In this document: piece by piece, positions 37,000-48,539 of the stretch
How the letters are laid out: the number at the start of each line of letters is the position of its first letter
Position numbering within the stretch: the first letter of the stretch is position 1
Source: Sodalis sp. Ffu
GTDB taxonomy: Bacteria > Pseudomonadota > Gammaproteobacteria > Enterobacterales > Enterobacteriaceae
DNA length: 64,000 nucleotides
Assembly (NCBI GenBank): GCA_024748595.1
Contig: CP072944.1
Span: 528,001 to 592,000, forward strand
Direction of reading: 5' to 3'
Position numbers and translations under genes: made by a program
The notes under the pieces: model-generated
The model's database searches: none
What the model saw: the letters and a program-made list of their open reading frames with translations, nothing else
Told to the model about the DNA's origin: nothing

Positions 37000-39071
37000 T
37001 AACGCTTGCTGCAAATTGCAGGCTGTTGATGACTTTATGAGAAATGATCACGTTTATTTACAGGATACAAGATGATCTTGCTTCAACAGGTCAGTATTTC
37101 ATCGCATTGTTTTCAACGCTACCACCAAGAATCGCGGTATCAATGTGTCCAAATCATAGCACTGATTACCAACTAAACTCGGACAGGGCAACACACCGGG
37201 CACATGCTGGCAACGCATGTGCGATATAACCATTCATATTTCTCCCACCCTATCGAAAACGCGGAGAATCCGAGTCAACATCGCTTGGATACAGTTCTTA
37301 ATTTAACGCAATTAGAGGCATAGAAGGCATCATCACTTACTCATTAATGATGATAGTGATACTAAATAAGTGGCACGGCGAGCGAATGTTTTTATTCGTT
37401 CACCGCCTAAAATGCTCCATCACTTTTGATGTGACTCAAACCTTACCATTCTTACCGCTAAAATCAGCCATAAATAGCTAGGCAGTTAGTTAATGGAAAG
37501 AGTACGTACATGAGTAGGCTGTTGGCAAGTAGTAGCTGCCCCACGAAAACAGACAACTAATGGTGTTTGGCAATTAAAGATTATCCGAGATTAGCACCCG
37601 ATACAAACACGTGTATCCTGTATCCTAGTGATATTCGACGGCGTGAGCATAATTTGAAAATAATAATGAAACAAGCATAGTGAGTAGATCTTTAGGTACC
37701 CGCCAGACCTAGGTTAAATTTGGTCCAGCTGCGTGCTTATCGCTACTTTCCAAGTGGAGTGCTTTGCTAGATGAAGCTAACTGTATGCTAGATATGAGTT
37801 TCATCCATAAAAGAAATCGGTTGTGTAAAAAAAGTTTTGCCTATCAAACACAAAGTTATATTTGTTACCACATTTAGATGAATTAAAGATGCTGTTTAAT
37901 AGATTTGTATTATGTATATTACCACCTTTGAATAAATTACCTAATTCGTGTATCGAGCCTAGATAAAAGAAAGCCCAAGCATAAATCTCTGTCAAACTTA
38001 TCAGAGTCGATCAACAAAAAACTAGTATAGTGCTTATTAAAAATAGCATCATCTTCTTACCGCTCGTGATTTCAATATTGATCGGCTGGAGCCTAGCTGG
38101 TCAATCAATTAATTTAAGATGCAACTCATCCGAGGATTAGTGCACTGTATTAACCATACCAGCTCTGCAATGGCTGCTATTGGCGATGCGTTTTGGTGAA
38201 GCTGAATAGGGAGATATATCCAACAAAAATTATGATGGCCATGCCAAAACACACATAATACACCATTGGTTAAACTGCTTAAGGATCTTGCGAATAGTCA
38301 GGTAATGCGATAAAAAATCAAATAGGCGATAATCAACGCTTCATTAACTATCCATGATGATAGTTAGCCGTTGTTTTTTATTAAAATTGAGCCAATCTTA
38401 GCATTGCCCCCCACCTGCCCAATTAAATCGTCGATGACGATGTCAATAACTTGCTGGCCACGGACTCTTGCTAGCTACTATTTTCTGCTACAGTCCAATA
38501 AAGCATCTATCCATTGAACAACCGCTATTAACTAAGCAACGTTGGCCGATATTGACATTAAAACATAATGTCACATTCGATTTTACTCGAGATACTCTGT
38601 ATTGTATACAGTATTAATAGTCAGTAAAGACGATACCATCTAAATTTAACCAGAAATATCAGTTCTTAATTTGCACGCTATCTACTTGAAATCGTAGCGA
38701 TTAGTGGGATATAAAGCTAGGACTAAATTTTAATTTGACCTACTTTTCGTCCTGTTGAATGCTGACTATTTCACCTTGCTCATGGCGGACACGGGCATCC
38801 CTCAGTTTTGATTTAGAATTCAAACAGGCGCAGTATTTTTCTATTTTACCGCAAACTGGACACACCGTTAGTTATGCATATTTTAGGTGCATCCAGCATG
38901 AAAGATATTTCGTCGATCATTTGATGAACCTCAACGATTATTTTTAGAGATGGCCTTAGTAAGCTCGTCGGAATTTTATTTTGCACTAACAACATCACAC
39001 TACTTGTGTTGCTGGAGGGCAAAACATATCGAAACAGCACCAAATATCTAAGATCTTTCTGAAAGATATGA
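37000..39071. other. 2-kb spacer downstream of tcyN
   Basis: Short frames at 37801-37995 (-) and 38759-38947 (+) match nothing. No RNA gene or IS end is clear. This is one of the emptiest parts of the window. Confidence 0.4.
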
Positions 39072-39332
39072 TCATTTAGATATATGCAAAAATCGGTATA
39101 AATGATGGTAAAAGTATGCTCTATAGGCAGTAAAAAGCAAAAAATTAACTATATAACTAATTATTGCTCTGGACAAACGGTTTAATGTAATGCCGAGTCG
39201 TGATATGTTGAACTTGGAGAGGAAAAGAATAATCGACAAAAAATCTTCGTTATGCAAGCAAATCAAGATACTTATCAAGGATATCAGTGGCAAGATATCT
39301 AACCAAAATTCGTATAAATGATGAAATAACAC
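39072..39332 (-). pseudogene. yggT: Possible yggT remnant (membrane protein)
   Basis: An 86-codon minus-strand frame, hydrophobic at both ends, has DFLSIILFLSKFNISRLGITLNR. This is loosely parallel to YggT DFYNPFSQFVVKVTQPIIGPLRR. Position supports it, since it lies after the yggS remnant as in E. coli. Sequence support is weak. Confidence 0.35.
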
Positions 39333-39359
39333 AGCATAACATTTTTATGTGAGACTATA

Positions 39360-39545
39360 TCGAGATGCCATCTAAGGGAAATTTGCTAGCCAAGTCATAA
39401 AATTTACCAGCACCTGGTAACATCATAAAGTAATGTACGGGTTCTCGCATCTTATCATCAGAGTAATCAAGATGAAGGTGTTTAACTGCTGGTAATAACT
39501 GCACTGCCATAGACAAATGACGCAACCACCCATTAAAGTATAGCT
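39360..39545 (-). pseudogene. yggS: Decayed yggS C-terminus (PLP homeostasis protein)
   Basis: The minus-strand frame reads SMAVQLLPAVKHLHLDYSDD and then FMMLPGAGKFYDLAS. This parallels YggS RQMAVAF...YPHIDTLSLGMSDD and TMVRIGTAIFGARDY. Only the last third of the gene remains. It overlaps the end of yqgF and keeps the ancestral gene order and orientation. Confidence 0.55.
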
Positions 39546-39955
39546 TGTTCAAGCCAGCTTTCCAAAATAATAACGGCCGATACAGCATCTACCTGACTTT
39601 TTTGCAATTTACGGTAACCCCATCGTTTAAACAGATCAGCGCGAGCATCAACAGTACTAAGACGTTCATCGTGCAATACCACCTCGACGCTAAAGCGACC
39701 ATACAGTCTATTAGCAAATTTGCGTGCTCTAGCGGTAAATAGCTGTTCGCTACCATCCATATTCAACGGTAATCCTACCACGACGGTATTTGGCTGCCAT
39801 TCATTAAAAATTTTTATTACCTGCTGCCAGTCAGGCACCCCATCCCGAGCCTTCAACGCCGTCAACGGTTGTGCGGTACATGTTATAGATCCACCAATGG
39901 CTACACCAATACTTTTGGTGCCAAAATCGAACGCCATAATGCTACTAGAGGCCAT
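39533..39955 (-). CDS. yqgF: Putative pre-16S rRNA nuclease YqgF (RuvX)
   Basis: RNase H-fold protein required for processing the 5' end of 16S rRNA. 140 residues against 138 in E. coli. The acidic active-site strands are present: [37 protein letters not shown] and [17 protein letters not shown] start at [12 protein letters not shown]; a longer frame to 39997 adds 14 unrelated residues. It is downstream of gshB and a decayed yqgE on the same strand, the E. coli order gshB-yqgE-yqgF. Confidence 0.92.
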   Translation of the reverse strand: MASSSIMAFDFGTKSIGVAIGGSITCTAQPLTALKARDGVPDWQQVIKIFNEWQPNTVVVGLPLNMDGSEQLFTARARKFANRLYGRFSVEVVLHDERLSTVDARADLFKRWGYRKLQKSQVDAVSAVIILESWLEQAIL

Positions 39956-40039
39956 TATGGCATGGATGCTTAATCTGGGACATGATAAAAATATCAATAC
40001 TCAATATTTGCCACTTCACATCAACAGGCGGCGCTGAAA

Positions 40040-40270
40040 ATATGCAATAAGTTTTTCTTTCCATTTGATCCAGCTGGACTTACTACCAAACTGAGAGTAT
40101 CCAAGCACCATATCAGCACATCGTCGCATTAATCAGTGGAAGTTAAATGTTTCCAAACACACAACACAACTTATGCCTGGTATAACACTGGAACAATACA
40201 CTAATGCTTGATTAGATCCTCGCACATTTATTCAGAATTACGCAAGGATAGTGCCACCAATAATCTATGC
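40040..40270 (-). pseudogene. yqgE: Decayed yqgE (UPF0301/AlgH family)
   Basis: In one minus-strand frame, with several stops, I read IIGGTILA, RGSNQALVYCSSVIPGISC, VVCLETFNFH and RRCADMVLGYSQ. These parallel YqgE VMLGGPLAEDRGFILHTP, SSIRIS, DVLETLGT and DVLVALGYAS in order. Its position between gshB and yqgF is that of yqgE. Confidence 0.6.
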
Positions 40271-40492
40271 TGAATAATACCGATTATAATTTAAGTAAAG
40301 CTACCAACCAGAGAAATACTACTCAACAGATGCCAATATCCATTATAATCATTATTATCGAACGTTTGCATGATACATCCATGCATAAGGAATGATAATA
40401 AAATGATGCTATAAATTTATTGATAACTTTCAGTTTACAAAGTAGGGATAAGTCACTGGCGCAAGTAAAATTAGATTATGATCTGATAAAAA

Positions 40493-41449
40493 TTAGCGCT
40501 TTACCGCCATCAGACGTTTTTCAATAGCATCCATAAGCATTCCATTGATAGAAACGGGAAAAGCAGCTTCAATTTCTCGCACACAGGTAGGACTAGTGAC
40601 ATTAATTTCGGTCAAGTGATCACCGATAATATCCAGGCCTACAAAAATCAGCCCTTTTTTTTTCAAAACCGGCCCCACATCACGGGCTATTTTCCAATCG
40701 TTATCGGACAAGGGCCTTGCTTCTCCCTGGCCTCCAGCCGCCAGGTTTCCGCGGATTTCTCCGTTTTTAGGAATACGTGCCAAGCAGTACGGAACGGGTT
40801 CGCCATCCACTATTAGCACTCGCTTATCCCCATCCTTAATGGCCGGTAGATAATTTTGCGCCATGCAATAATGTTGTCCGTATCCAGTAAGGATCTCGAT
40901 AACTACCGAAAGGTTAGGGTCATCTTGTTTGATACGGAAGACCGACGTTCCCCCCATGTTATCCAACGGCTTGATAATGATATCGCCATGTTCCCGCCAG
41001 AAGGCACGGATATGATCATCACAGCGACTCACCAAGGTATCCGGCGTGTGGCAGGCAAACCAAGAAGTAAACATTTTCTCGTTACAGTCGCGCAAGCTCT
41101 GCGGTTTATTGACGATAAGCGCGCCCTGCTTTTCCGCATGTTCCAGGATATAAGTAGCGTAAATAAATTCGGTATTAAAGGGCGGATCCTTACGCATCAG
41201 AATCACATCCAAATTGCCCAAGGTGATATCTTGTTCGCCATTAAAGCGATACCAATCATCGTAATCCTGCTTGACCACCAACAGACGGGTGGATGCTCGT
41301 GCTTCACCACTGCGTAGATAAAGCGAACTCATTTCCATGTAATGAATATCATAGCCACGGCTCTGCGCTTCCAGCAGTATGCCGAAACTAGTATCTTTTT
41401 TGATATCGATGGATGAAATCCGATCCATAACGATCCCTAACTTAATCAT
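40493..41449 (-). CDS. gshB: Glutathione synthetase
   Basis: ATP-grasp ligase adding glycine to gamma-glutamylcysteine. 318 residues against 316. The start MIKLGIVMDRISSIDIKKDTS follows GAGAG. Conserved stretches include LMRKDPPFNTEFIYATY, IVNKPQSLRDCNEK, IIKPLDNMGGTSVFR and FVGLDIIGDHLTEINVTSPTC. It is flanked by remains of rsmE upstream and yqgE downstream, the E. coli order. Whether gshA is present is outside the window. Confidence 0.96.
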   Translation of the reverse strand: MIKLGIVMDRISSIDIKKDTSFGILLEAQSRGYDIHYMEMSSLYLRSGEARASTRLLVVKQDYDDWYRFNGEQDITLGNLDVILMRKDPPFNTEFIYATYILEHAEKQGALIVNKPQSLRDCNEKMFTSWFACHTPDTLVSRCDDHIRAFWREHGDIIIKPLDNMGGTSVFRIKQDDPNLSVVIEILTGYGQHYCMAQNYLPAIKDGDKRVLIVDGEPVPYCLARIPKNGEIRGNLAAGGQGEARPLSDNDWKIARDVGPVLKKKGLIFVGLDIIGDHLTEINVTSPTCVREIEAAFPVSINGMLMDAIEKRLMAVKR

Positions 41450-41654
41450 TGCATTCTCTCATTTAATACACCAGATCACCGAAATGCAAATGAAAGACGG
41501 TGAAGACAGTGAAGTGCGGTTGTCTAATACGTAAAATACGCACACCAATAAACTGTGGGTACACTCATGGACTGCTATTTCTTACGCTGGACAAGGCACG
41601 CCTTTAACATCTAATCAGCACCTAATTTTGTCCACAAATAGTGACAATGCTGTA

Positions 41655-41805
41655 TTCCGCGCATAATGCAAATTGAGTTTTAATCCTAACCTCTTGCTTC
41701 ACATATATGCCGCACAGGGCATCATTAGCAATATTTTCAACAAGCAATTGCATCCACATTATTTTCAGAAATCATTAGCTATTTTGTGCCATTGCTGCAG
41801 TTTTA
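41655..41805 (-). pseudogene. rsmE: Decayed rsmE (16S rRNA m3U1498 methyltransferase)
   Basis: The minus strand reads LQQWHKIANDF, then two stops, CGCN, then KRLGLKLNLHYAR. This aligns with RsmE LQQWQKIAIAACEQCGRN...DEGLKLNLHPRA with nearly the right spacing. It lies upstream of gshB on the same strand, as rsmE does in E. coli. Confidence 0.65.
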
Positions 41806-42307
41806 TCCCAGATGTACATGCCGCGACAATTTACGATCTTCCTCTAATCCCCTGCTGTAAGATGACTTCAAGCCCCCTTTTATAGATAGCCTCAGGCAAA
41901 GCTGTGAGATATCTAATGTCGTAAACAGCTCCACAAAGGAGTTAAAGCTTATGCGTAGGGCCATCCTACAGCCCCTGATGGTAGTATTACCTTAACTGAA
42001 GGGGAGCGCACAGGCAGGGATGCTAATGATAAATTTATAGTATACACATAGAAAGCGATTGCTTCAGATATAGTTCACTAATCATCGCAACGAAGGTCTT
42101 AACCAATCGGCATCTTTCAGATAGTTTTTATAATATAGAGAACAGCGTTTTATTAATTGCGATTCGATTAAAAATTTCATTACACTGCATTACAGCGATA
42201 CATTAGCTACGTTTAATTCTTACTTTGTTTATCCGATGTGGAAGGCATACCATACTTCAAATAGCTAAGTTTTGCCAAAACATGCATAACAAATAGGATA
42301 TTGTATA
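41806..42307. other. Spacer upstream of rsmE remnant
   Basis: No gene recognised; endA would be expected but is not detectable. Confidence 0.35.
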
Positions 42308-42560
42308 GGCTTTATTGAATAAATAGGATTTATCTAATTTAACGAAAATAGATCATTAACTTTTCAGGAATAATTCCTCTATAGCAAAGCAAAAATTTAA
42401 AACCACTATATTTACCAATACAACAATGTTACCATCAGGCGCGACTCATTAACATTATAGCTGAATACTTAAGCATATTTATCTGATATTTTAAATAAAG
42501 CTGTTTTACGTCCAGCTGACTATTTGGAGATGGCCAGCTCCAAGTCTTTTCCTTTATTTA
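42308..42560 (+). mobile_element. IS903-like left end and transposase start
   Basis: The terminal repeat GGCTTTATTGAATAAATA lies at 42308. About 70 bases later the plus strand reads IAKQKFKTT, matching the IS903 start MAKQKFKITN. This end-to-start spacing is that of the intact element. The remainder is lost within about 250 bases. Confidence 0.72.
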
Positions 42561-43124
42561 AAATTATTTAAGCTAATCCTATGATTCAGTAAGTAGGCAT
42601 ACATAACAAAATCATTTTATTTAGTGCAATAAGGAATTGCTGTCATAAAGCGATTCCTTACCTAATCTTTTATTTTCAGTAATTATTATTTTATTAATAT
42701 TCATTAGCAACCACCAGATTTTTAACCAGTGTATACGTTACTACTATGATATCTATAGAGTGGGATCCTGAATTTTCTACATGTTTATGAAAGAGCCAGG
42801 TAATGTTTATGTATCCGTTAGATTACTTAGCGAAAAGCCAGAGTTGATGATATCGATATCTATCGACTGCCATATGTTGCTTGCACCAATTAGAGCGCTT
42901 TTCTGACCATGTATACGCTTTGTATTACCCATCACTGATGCAGATGGGAGTACAAGGTAGAGGAAAGCATGCATTAACTAAAAATTCAATCTATAAACTT
43001 TATAATTCACAGCTTCAATCAAAAAATTCATCTCATCATACAGTGGTGCAGCCGGATCATCTCTATACAGCGTATATCATCCTCCTTTTAGAGATCTTAT
43101 TCTATACGTAACAAGATCCAATTT
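42561..43124. other. Spacer between two IS ends
   Basis: The frame at 42881-43111 (+) matches nothing I know. The two flanking IS fragments point toward each other. Confidence 0.35.
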
Positions 43125-43276
43125 AGAACATCAGTGATCCGCGTTTGATGATGGTGTTGTTATCGCTAGCCGCATTAGTAATTAAAATTTTTTGCTTACC
43201 ATAGGCACTATTTCCTAAAAAATGTTGGTAAATTTACTTTGCATTAATTAGAAAAATTCGATTATTCAATAAAACT
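43125..43276 (-). mobile_element. IS903-like end and transposase start, minus strand
   Basis: GATTATTCAATAAAAC at 43261-43276 is the element end. Leftward, the minus strand reads KILITNAASDNNTIIKRGSL, matching KFKITNWPAYNNALRQRGDL in an open stretch. It faces the copy at 42308, so these are two copies rather than two ends of one. Confidence 0.72.
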
Positions 43277-43560
43277 CAGGAAATAATTAACACTGGAAAC
43301 AAAAGGTCGGATACCATTGACGCCTTCTGACGAATAAATTCCATGAGCAACCCACACTGCATAAAAATAATTTCTAAATATGCAGTCACGAGATAAGTGG
43401 TTTGAACAACCTTATAATCAAGGGAAAAGGATCGGAAACAGGCTAATTATAATTTTTTTCGTTCTACCCATAGCCTGAGGCAAAAATTAGCCGTAGTAGG
43501 CATATAACTCTTTATTATTTTTGATCACTTTACTATGCAATATCATCCAGACGGAAATTA
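43277..43560. other. Spacer upstream of lolC
   Basis: Presumed lolCDE promoter region; no motif identified with confidence. Confidence 0.35.
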
Positions 43561-44763
43561 ATGTATCAACCTATCGTATTATATATTAGCCTACGTTATA
43601 TACGTGGGCGCACATCAGATCGCTTTGGCCGTTTTATCTCATGGCTCTCCACCATCGCTATCACACTTGGCGTCATGGCGATGGTTATCGTATTATCTGT
43701 AATGAATGGTTTCGAGCGCAAACTGGAAAGTAATATCCTTGGCCTCATGCCTCAAGCGCTGCTCACTACTCCCGATGGGCGTCTTGATCCTAAACGCATT
43801 CCAGCTTCAGTTCCAAACGCATTACAGGGCGTAACGCATGTGGCGCCTTTGACCACCAGTGATTTAGTGTTGCAGAGCGCTAAAAGTGTGACAATCGGGG
43901 TAATGCTTGGCGTGAACCCAACTGATCCTGAACCGCTTGTTTCTTATCTAGTAAATACCAGCATTGATCAGCTGGTGGCTGGCCAGTACCGGGTGATCAT
44001 CGGGAACCAACTGGCCGACCAGCTCGGTGTGAAGATAGGCGATCAGCTGCGGCTGATGGTGCCTAGCGCTAGCCAGTTTACCCCGATGGGACGCATCCCC
44101 AGCCAGCGATTATTCACTGTGACTGGTATCTACGACGCTAACAGCGAGGTGGATAGCTATCAGCTACTGGTAAATCAACAAGATGCCTCGCGTCTTATGC
44201 GCTATCCAATTGGCTATGTGACTGGCTGGCGTTTATGGATCCAGGCGCCGCTAACCGTGGACCGTCTCAGTCAGCAACATCTGCCAGAAGGACTAGTTTG
44301 GAAAGATTGGCGTGAACGCAAAGGCGATCTATTCCAGGCGATGCAGATGGAGAAGAATATGATGGTATTACTGATAAGCCTGATCGTGGCAGTAGCGGCA
44401 TTCAATATCATCACCTCTCTTGGCATGTTGGTGATGGAAAAGCAGGCAGAGGTGGCGATTTTACAAACACAAGGGTTAACTCGCCGTCAAGTGATGCTGA
44501 TATTTATGGCCCAGGGTACCAGTGCTGGTATTTTTGGTACTTTGCTTGGAAGTGGTCTCGGCATACTGCTGGCCAAACAGTTAAACCGGATTATGTTTAC
44601 GTTCGGGGGACTACTGGAAGGTGTCGATATGCCAGTATACATTGAACCGCAACAGGTCACCATAATTGCGTTCTTAGCTATGGCGGTAGCGCTATTGTCT
44701 ACACTTTATCCTTCCTGGCACGCGGCAGCCATTTCTCCAGCTGAGGCTTTACGCTATGAATGA
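43561..44763 (+). CDS. lolC: Lipoprotein release system permease LolC
   Basis: Inner-membrane subunit of LolCDE, which passes outer-membrane lipoproteins to LolA. 400 residues against 399. The N-terminal cytoplasmic start [16 protein letters not shown] is followed by a first membrane helix (about 25-50), a large periplasmic domain, and three C-terminal helices (about 270-380). The C-terminus ends PAEALRYE as in the family. It overlaps lolD by 8 bases, so the three genes form one operon. mfd and other common upstream neighbours are absent. Confidence 0.96.
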   Translation: MYQPIVLYISLRYIRGRTSDRFGRFISWLSTIAITLGVMAMVIVLSVMNGFERKLESNILGLMPQALLTTPDGRLDPKRIPASVPNALQGVTHVAPLTTSDLVLQSAKSVTIGVMLGVNPTDPEPLVSYLVNTSIDQLVAGQYRVIIGNQLADQLGVKIGDQLRLMVPSASQFTPMGRIPSQRLFTVTGIYDANSEVDSYQLLVNQQDASRLMRYPIGYVTGWRLWIQAPLTVDRLSQQHLPEGLVWKDWRERKGDLFQAMQMEKNMMVLLISLIVAVAAFNIITSLGMLVMEKQAEVAILQTQGLTRRQVMLIFMAQGTSAGIFGTLLGSGLGILLAKQLNRIMFTFGGLLEGVDMPVYIEPQQVTIIAFLAMAVALLSTLYPSWHAAAISPAEALRYE

Positions 44764-45463
44764 TGCACCATTATTACATTGTTTCCAACTCAATAAGCAC
44801 TATCAAGAAAGTAAATTCAATACCCCAGTATTGCGCAATATCAATTTTTCTATGCAACCAGGTGAAATGATGGCTATTGTAGGCAGCTCTGGCTCTGGGA
44901 AAAGCACTCTACTGCACCTATTGGGTGGGCTGGACGAACCCACCAGCGGTGAAGTGATTTTTGAAGGCCAGCAGCTCAACAAACTCTCCGAAGCCGCGCG
45001 CGCAAGGGTGCGCAATAGTCGACTAGGCTTTATCTACCAGTTTCATCATCTGCTGCCGGATTTTAACGCGCTAGAGAACGTGGCAATGCCGCTGATGATA
45101 GGTGGAGCTAAATCAGCGCAAGCGAAAGATGCAGCCAGGGGAATGTTGGCGTCGGTAGGGTTGGAAAAACGTGAACAATATCGCCCAGCAGAGCTTTCAG
45201 GCGGCGAACGGCAGCGTGTATCCATCGCACGCGCGTTGGTCAATCATCCGGCGCTGGTATTGGCGGATGAACCGACCGGCAATCTGGATCAGCACAACGC
45301 GGATAGTATTTTCGACTTGTTGGAGACACTGAATATGCTTCAGGGCACAGCTTTTTTAGTTGTAACGCACGATTTGCAGTTAGCGAAACGTTTGCGCCGG
45401 CAACTAAAGATCTACGACGGTACGCTGCAAGCAGATAGCGCACTACTGGAAGATAATAAATGA
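44756..45463 (+). CDS. lolD: Lipoprotein release ATPase LolD
   Basis: ATPase that powers LolCE. 235 residues against 233. Walker [10 protein letters not shown] at 43-51, Q-loop [19 protein letters not shown], signature [15 protein letters not shown], Walker [13 protein letters not shown]-loop VTHDL. It starts inside the lolC stop region and its own TGA overlaps the lolE ATG (ATGA), indicating translational coupling. Confidence 0.97.
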   Translation: MNDAPLLHCFQLNKHYQESKFNTPVLRNINFSMQPGEMMAIVGSSGSGKSTLLHLLGGLDEPTSGEVIFEGQQLNKLSEAARARVRNSRLGFIYQFHHLLPDFNALENVAMPLMIGGAKSAQAKDAARGMLASVGLEKREQYRPAELSGGERQRVSIARALVNHPALVLADEPTGNLDQHNADSIFDLLETLNMLQGTAFLVVTHDLQLAKRLRRQLKIYDGTLQADSALLEDNK

Positions 45464-46704
45464 GAATGCTGTTGCCATTACAGATTGCACTGCGCTTTAG
45501 TCGCGGACGTCGGCAGGAGAGTATGGTATCACTGATTTCGATCATCTCCACCGCCGGTATTGCCCTTGGCGTAGCAGTGTTAATCATTGGCCTCAGCTCT
45601 ATGAACGGTTTTGAGCGCGAGTTAAACCAGCGCATTTTATCGGTGGTGCCGCATGGAGAGATCGTGCCAGTCAATCCGCCGTTAGCCAACTGGCAAAAGG
45701 TGCTAAAACGCATCGAGCAAGTGCCTGGTATTATCGCTGCGGCTCCTTATATTAATTTTACCGGACTAGTCGAGCATAACGACAAAATGCAGGCGATTCA
45801 GGTCAAGGGCGTGGATCCAGAGCAAGAAATGCGGTTGAGCGCGTTGCCACGTTTTGTACAAAATAATACCTGGCAAAGCTTCAGAGCAGGTAAACATCAA
45901 ATTATCATCGGCAAAGGAGTCGCCGATATTTTAAAAGTTAAACTGGGAGATTGGCTTACCATGATGATCCCTAACAATGATTCACAAAAAAAGCTGTCAC
46001 AACCTAAACGTATCCGCTTACAAGTCAGCGGCATTTTGGCATTAAGCGGCCAACTAGATCACATCTTAGCCTTAGTACCACTAGCGGATGTACAGCTTTA
46101 TCTAGATAAAGGTCAGGACGTAGAGGGGATAGGCATCAAGGTCAACGACGTGTTCCACGCCAACCAACTGGTGCGCAACGCCGGGCAAGTGACTAACTCC
46201 TATGTATATATTCGTAGTTGGATCAACACCTATGGATACATGTATAACGATATACAAATAATTCGCGCAATTATCTATTTAGCGATAGTGCTGGTAATAG
46301 GCATCGCCTGCTTCAATATTGTATCCACCTTAGTTATGGTGGTGAAAGATAAACGCGCCGATATCGCTATTTTACGTACTCTTGGGGCTAAAAATAGCCT
46401 GACCTGTGCTATTTTTATTTGGTATGGCCTGCTGACTGGCTTGACAGGCTGCATGATCGGGGTCCTGACCGGCGTGTTAGTGACCTTAAATTTAACTACG
46501 TTGATAAAAAAAATTGAGTGTCTATTAGGCCATCAATTATTATCCAGCGATATTTATTTTATTGACTTTTTACCGACTGAACTGCATATTTGGGATGTCA
46601 CTAGTGTTTTGGTAACCACCTTGCTGCTTAGTTTATTGGCGAGTTGGTATCCAGCACGGCGCGTAAGGCGCATTGATCCAGCCCGAATATTAAGTAGCCA
46701 ATAA
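45460..46704 (+). CDS. lolE: Lipoprotein release system permease LolE
   Basis: Second membrane subunit of LolCDE, which accepts the lipoprotein before LolC passes it to LolA. 414 residues, as in E. coli. Opening [49 protein letters not shown] is typical in shape; three C-terminal helices end in [18 protein letters not shown]. Asymmetric LolC and LolE are both kept, whereas many bacteria use one LolF. nagK and cobB follow in E. coli; here only cobB debris is seen. Confidence 0.96.
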   Translation: MRMLLPLQIALRFSRGRRQESMVSLISIISTAGIALGVAVLIIGLSSMNGFERELNQRILSVVPHGEIVPVNPPLANWQKVLKRIEQVPGIIAAAPYINFTGLVEHNDKMQAIQVKGVDPEQEMRLSALPRFVQNNTWQSFRAGKHQIIIGKGVADILKVKLGDWLTMMIPNNDSQKKLSQPKRIRLQVSGILALSGQLDHILALVPLADVQLYLDKGQDVEGIGIKVNDVFHANQLVRNAGQVTNSYVYIRSWINTYGYMYNDIQIIRAIIYLAIVLVIGIACFNIVSTLVMVVKDKRADIAILRTLGAKNSLTCAIFIWYGLLTGLTGCMIGVLTGVLVTLNLTTLIKKIECLLGHQLLSSDIYFIDFLPTELHIWDVTSVLVTTLLLSLLASWYPARRVRRIDPARILSSQ

Positions 46705-47279
46705 TATATTTTCTAAAATAGGTTAAATAACATGCCGCACATATAATCATCACAGATTAATCCTGCTTAGCAAACGTAAACCTAATACATATATTAGCTT
46801 GGCTAGTTTTAGCAAGTGGTAGAGTATCTAGGTGGTATTGTCGACCAAATCATAGCGTTGGTTGAACCGATACGAAAATTAGACCAAGTGACAAAAAATA
46901 TACTCTCCCTAAATAGCAGGGCTAGTGCCAAAAAGAATTTTCTATAGTGAAACCAAATCAACAATGCCCTGGCTATTACCAGTAAAATTCATACTCACAG
47001 TGTATGAGTGTAAATAACGAATGCAAACTGCTGAATGTTGAGCCATGCTCAACGGTATTTCGCTCTCGTTACGCTATAGAGCCCGTTTTAGCTTCCACCT
47101 TATGTCAGCTCTCCTATCCCCACTCGCGTGATATATGTAACACTGAGTAGCTATTTTTATAAAATTAATTAATATAATATAACATAAAAAGGTCATCCGT
47201 ACTGATGAGTACGGCTTAATAATGGAATAGATAGCATTAATAGTATTTTACTAAAACAGTAATTAATTGGTTTATATCC
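46705..47279. other. Spacer where nagK would lie
   Basis: No part of NagK could be recognised. Small hairpins only. Confidence 0.35.
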
Positions 47280-47640
47280 CGTTAAATTACGCTTATTCAG
47301 GCATTAGCAAAACTAGAATAGATACTCGATACTAGTTCCCATAACATCGATAATCTGCACGAAGGATACCATCGATAGTGTGGTTCCTATCAGTGTTGCG
47401 TCCCAATCTGATCAGCATATATTGATTGAACTAAATGGTATTTACCAGCCTATTGGCCGACCTAAACTACTTCCTCGTCATTTATCTAGATGCCACAATC
47501 TATTGATTCTGTTAGGTTTCGGGTATATTGCCCGCTTGAGCGACGCTCACACCATTGAACTTAATCTGGTATCAAAATATGCAAGCAAATTTCTACCTAG
47601 TTATTGCGTCCCTCAATGAATACACGTACTGATCAATGTG
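47280..47640 (+). pseudogene. cobB: Decayed cobB (NAD-dependent protein deacylase)
   Basis: The plus strand gives ALAKLE, stop, ILDTSSHNIDNLHEGYHR near 47295-47375, matching CobB [30 protein letters not shown]. Further on, GFGYIARLSDAHTIELNLVSKYASKF near 47518-47595 matches [29 protein letters not shown]. The central part is scrambled and stops are present. Its place after lolE fits the order lolCDE-nagK-cobB. Confidence 0.85.
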
Positions 47641-47692
47641 CTTCATCTATTACCAACACTGTTAAGCTAAAAGTCTTCTCACCCTCTTTGTA

Positions 47693-48095
47693 AGCTTTGT
47701 TGAATAAATCGTACTTTTAAATAATGATAGATACAATTATTTTCTAAAAAATAATTGTATAATAAAATAAAAGTATAATGCAATCAATCATTGAACGAAC
47801 AATAAACACGCACTCGTCAAACGCAACTTACTCACGTTTTGACTGGATACTTCACAGCTCTTGCTTACTGATAAAAAATAAAACTACTGAAAAGAGATCG
47901 GTCCAGTACGGAGGTGCCTATAACATTGCTATCAAAATAAATTTGATATCTGAAGTTGCAATCTAGATTACAAGGCTTTGATGGAGTCAACTTCCAATTA
48001 ATGAATATTCCTCTACCTGTGTTAGTAAAAAAAATGTTAATGTCAGATAAAAATTGATTCGCAGCACAGACTACCCATGTAAACAAGACCTATTT
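47693..48095 (+). mobile_element. IS903-like remnant with left end
   Basis: AGCTTTGTTGAATAAATC at 47693-47710 differs by one base from the IS903 end. Downstream are a worn transposase N-terminus (THSSNATYSRFDWILH block) and, near 47975-48040, the block seen in other copies around INEYSST. Many stops. The right end is not found. Confidence 0.65.
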
Positions 48096-48245
48096 TGAAC
48101 GGATCCTACACCTCACCCTGCCTAATTAGCAGCTTACAGCTAAGCTAAAGCATTAGTGGAACGAATATGTATTGCTGCATCAGCGATTCATCATAGCGCG
48201 CTGTTCCTCAATCTCTACCATAAAATCGGAACTTAATTTAGATCG

Positions 48246-48480
48246 CTATAGCGCGTCCACCATAACTCCTGTTACTAGCATATAGTTGGCAAAACTGTTC
48301 ACTAATTCATAAGGAACTACCGGAAGCCAATCAGATAATTGAGGGTATTTTCCAGCACATAATCTTCCACAAACTACATATATTACTTCAACCTCCAGCA
48401 GCAAGTATGGATAAGGACAAAAACTATTTTCGCGGCATATTATCCCTAAATGCACCAGCAGCGCTGGGCCATCGCCCATG
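48246..48480 (-). pseudogene. roxA: Decayed roxA (ycfD, ribosomal oxygenase)
   Basis: A 77-codon minus-strand frame reads GDGPALLVHLGII, CPYPYLLLEVEVI and YELVNSFANYML. These match RoxA GVGPHLDQYDVFII, CPHPDLLQVDPFEAII and RELISGFADYVL in the right order, with the pieces between deleted. Only about a quarter of the protein remains. It follows phoQ debris, as roxA does in E. coli. Confidence 0.7.
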
Positions 48481-48539
48481 TATTATAAATACATTTTATA
48501 CTAGTGAATATGTAGATCTATGACGAGTGCCGAGAGGTG

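Noticed and set aside
37801-37995. 64-codon minus-strand frame
   Set aside because: AT-rich chance frame with Asn/Phe-rich translation and no context.
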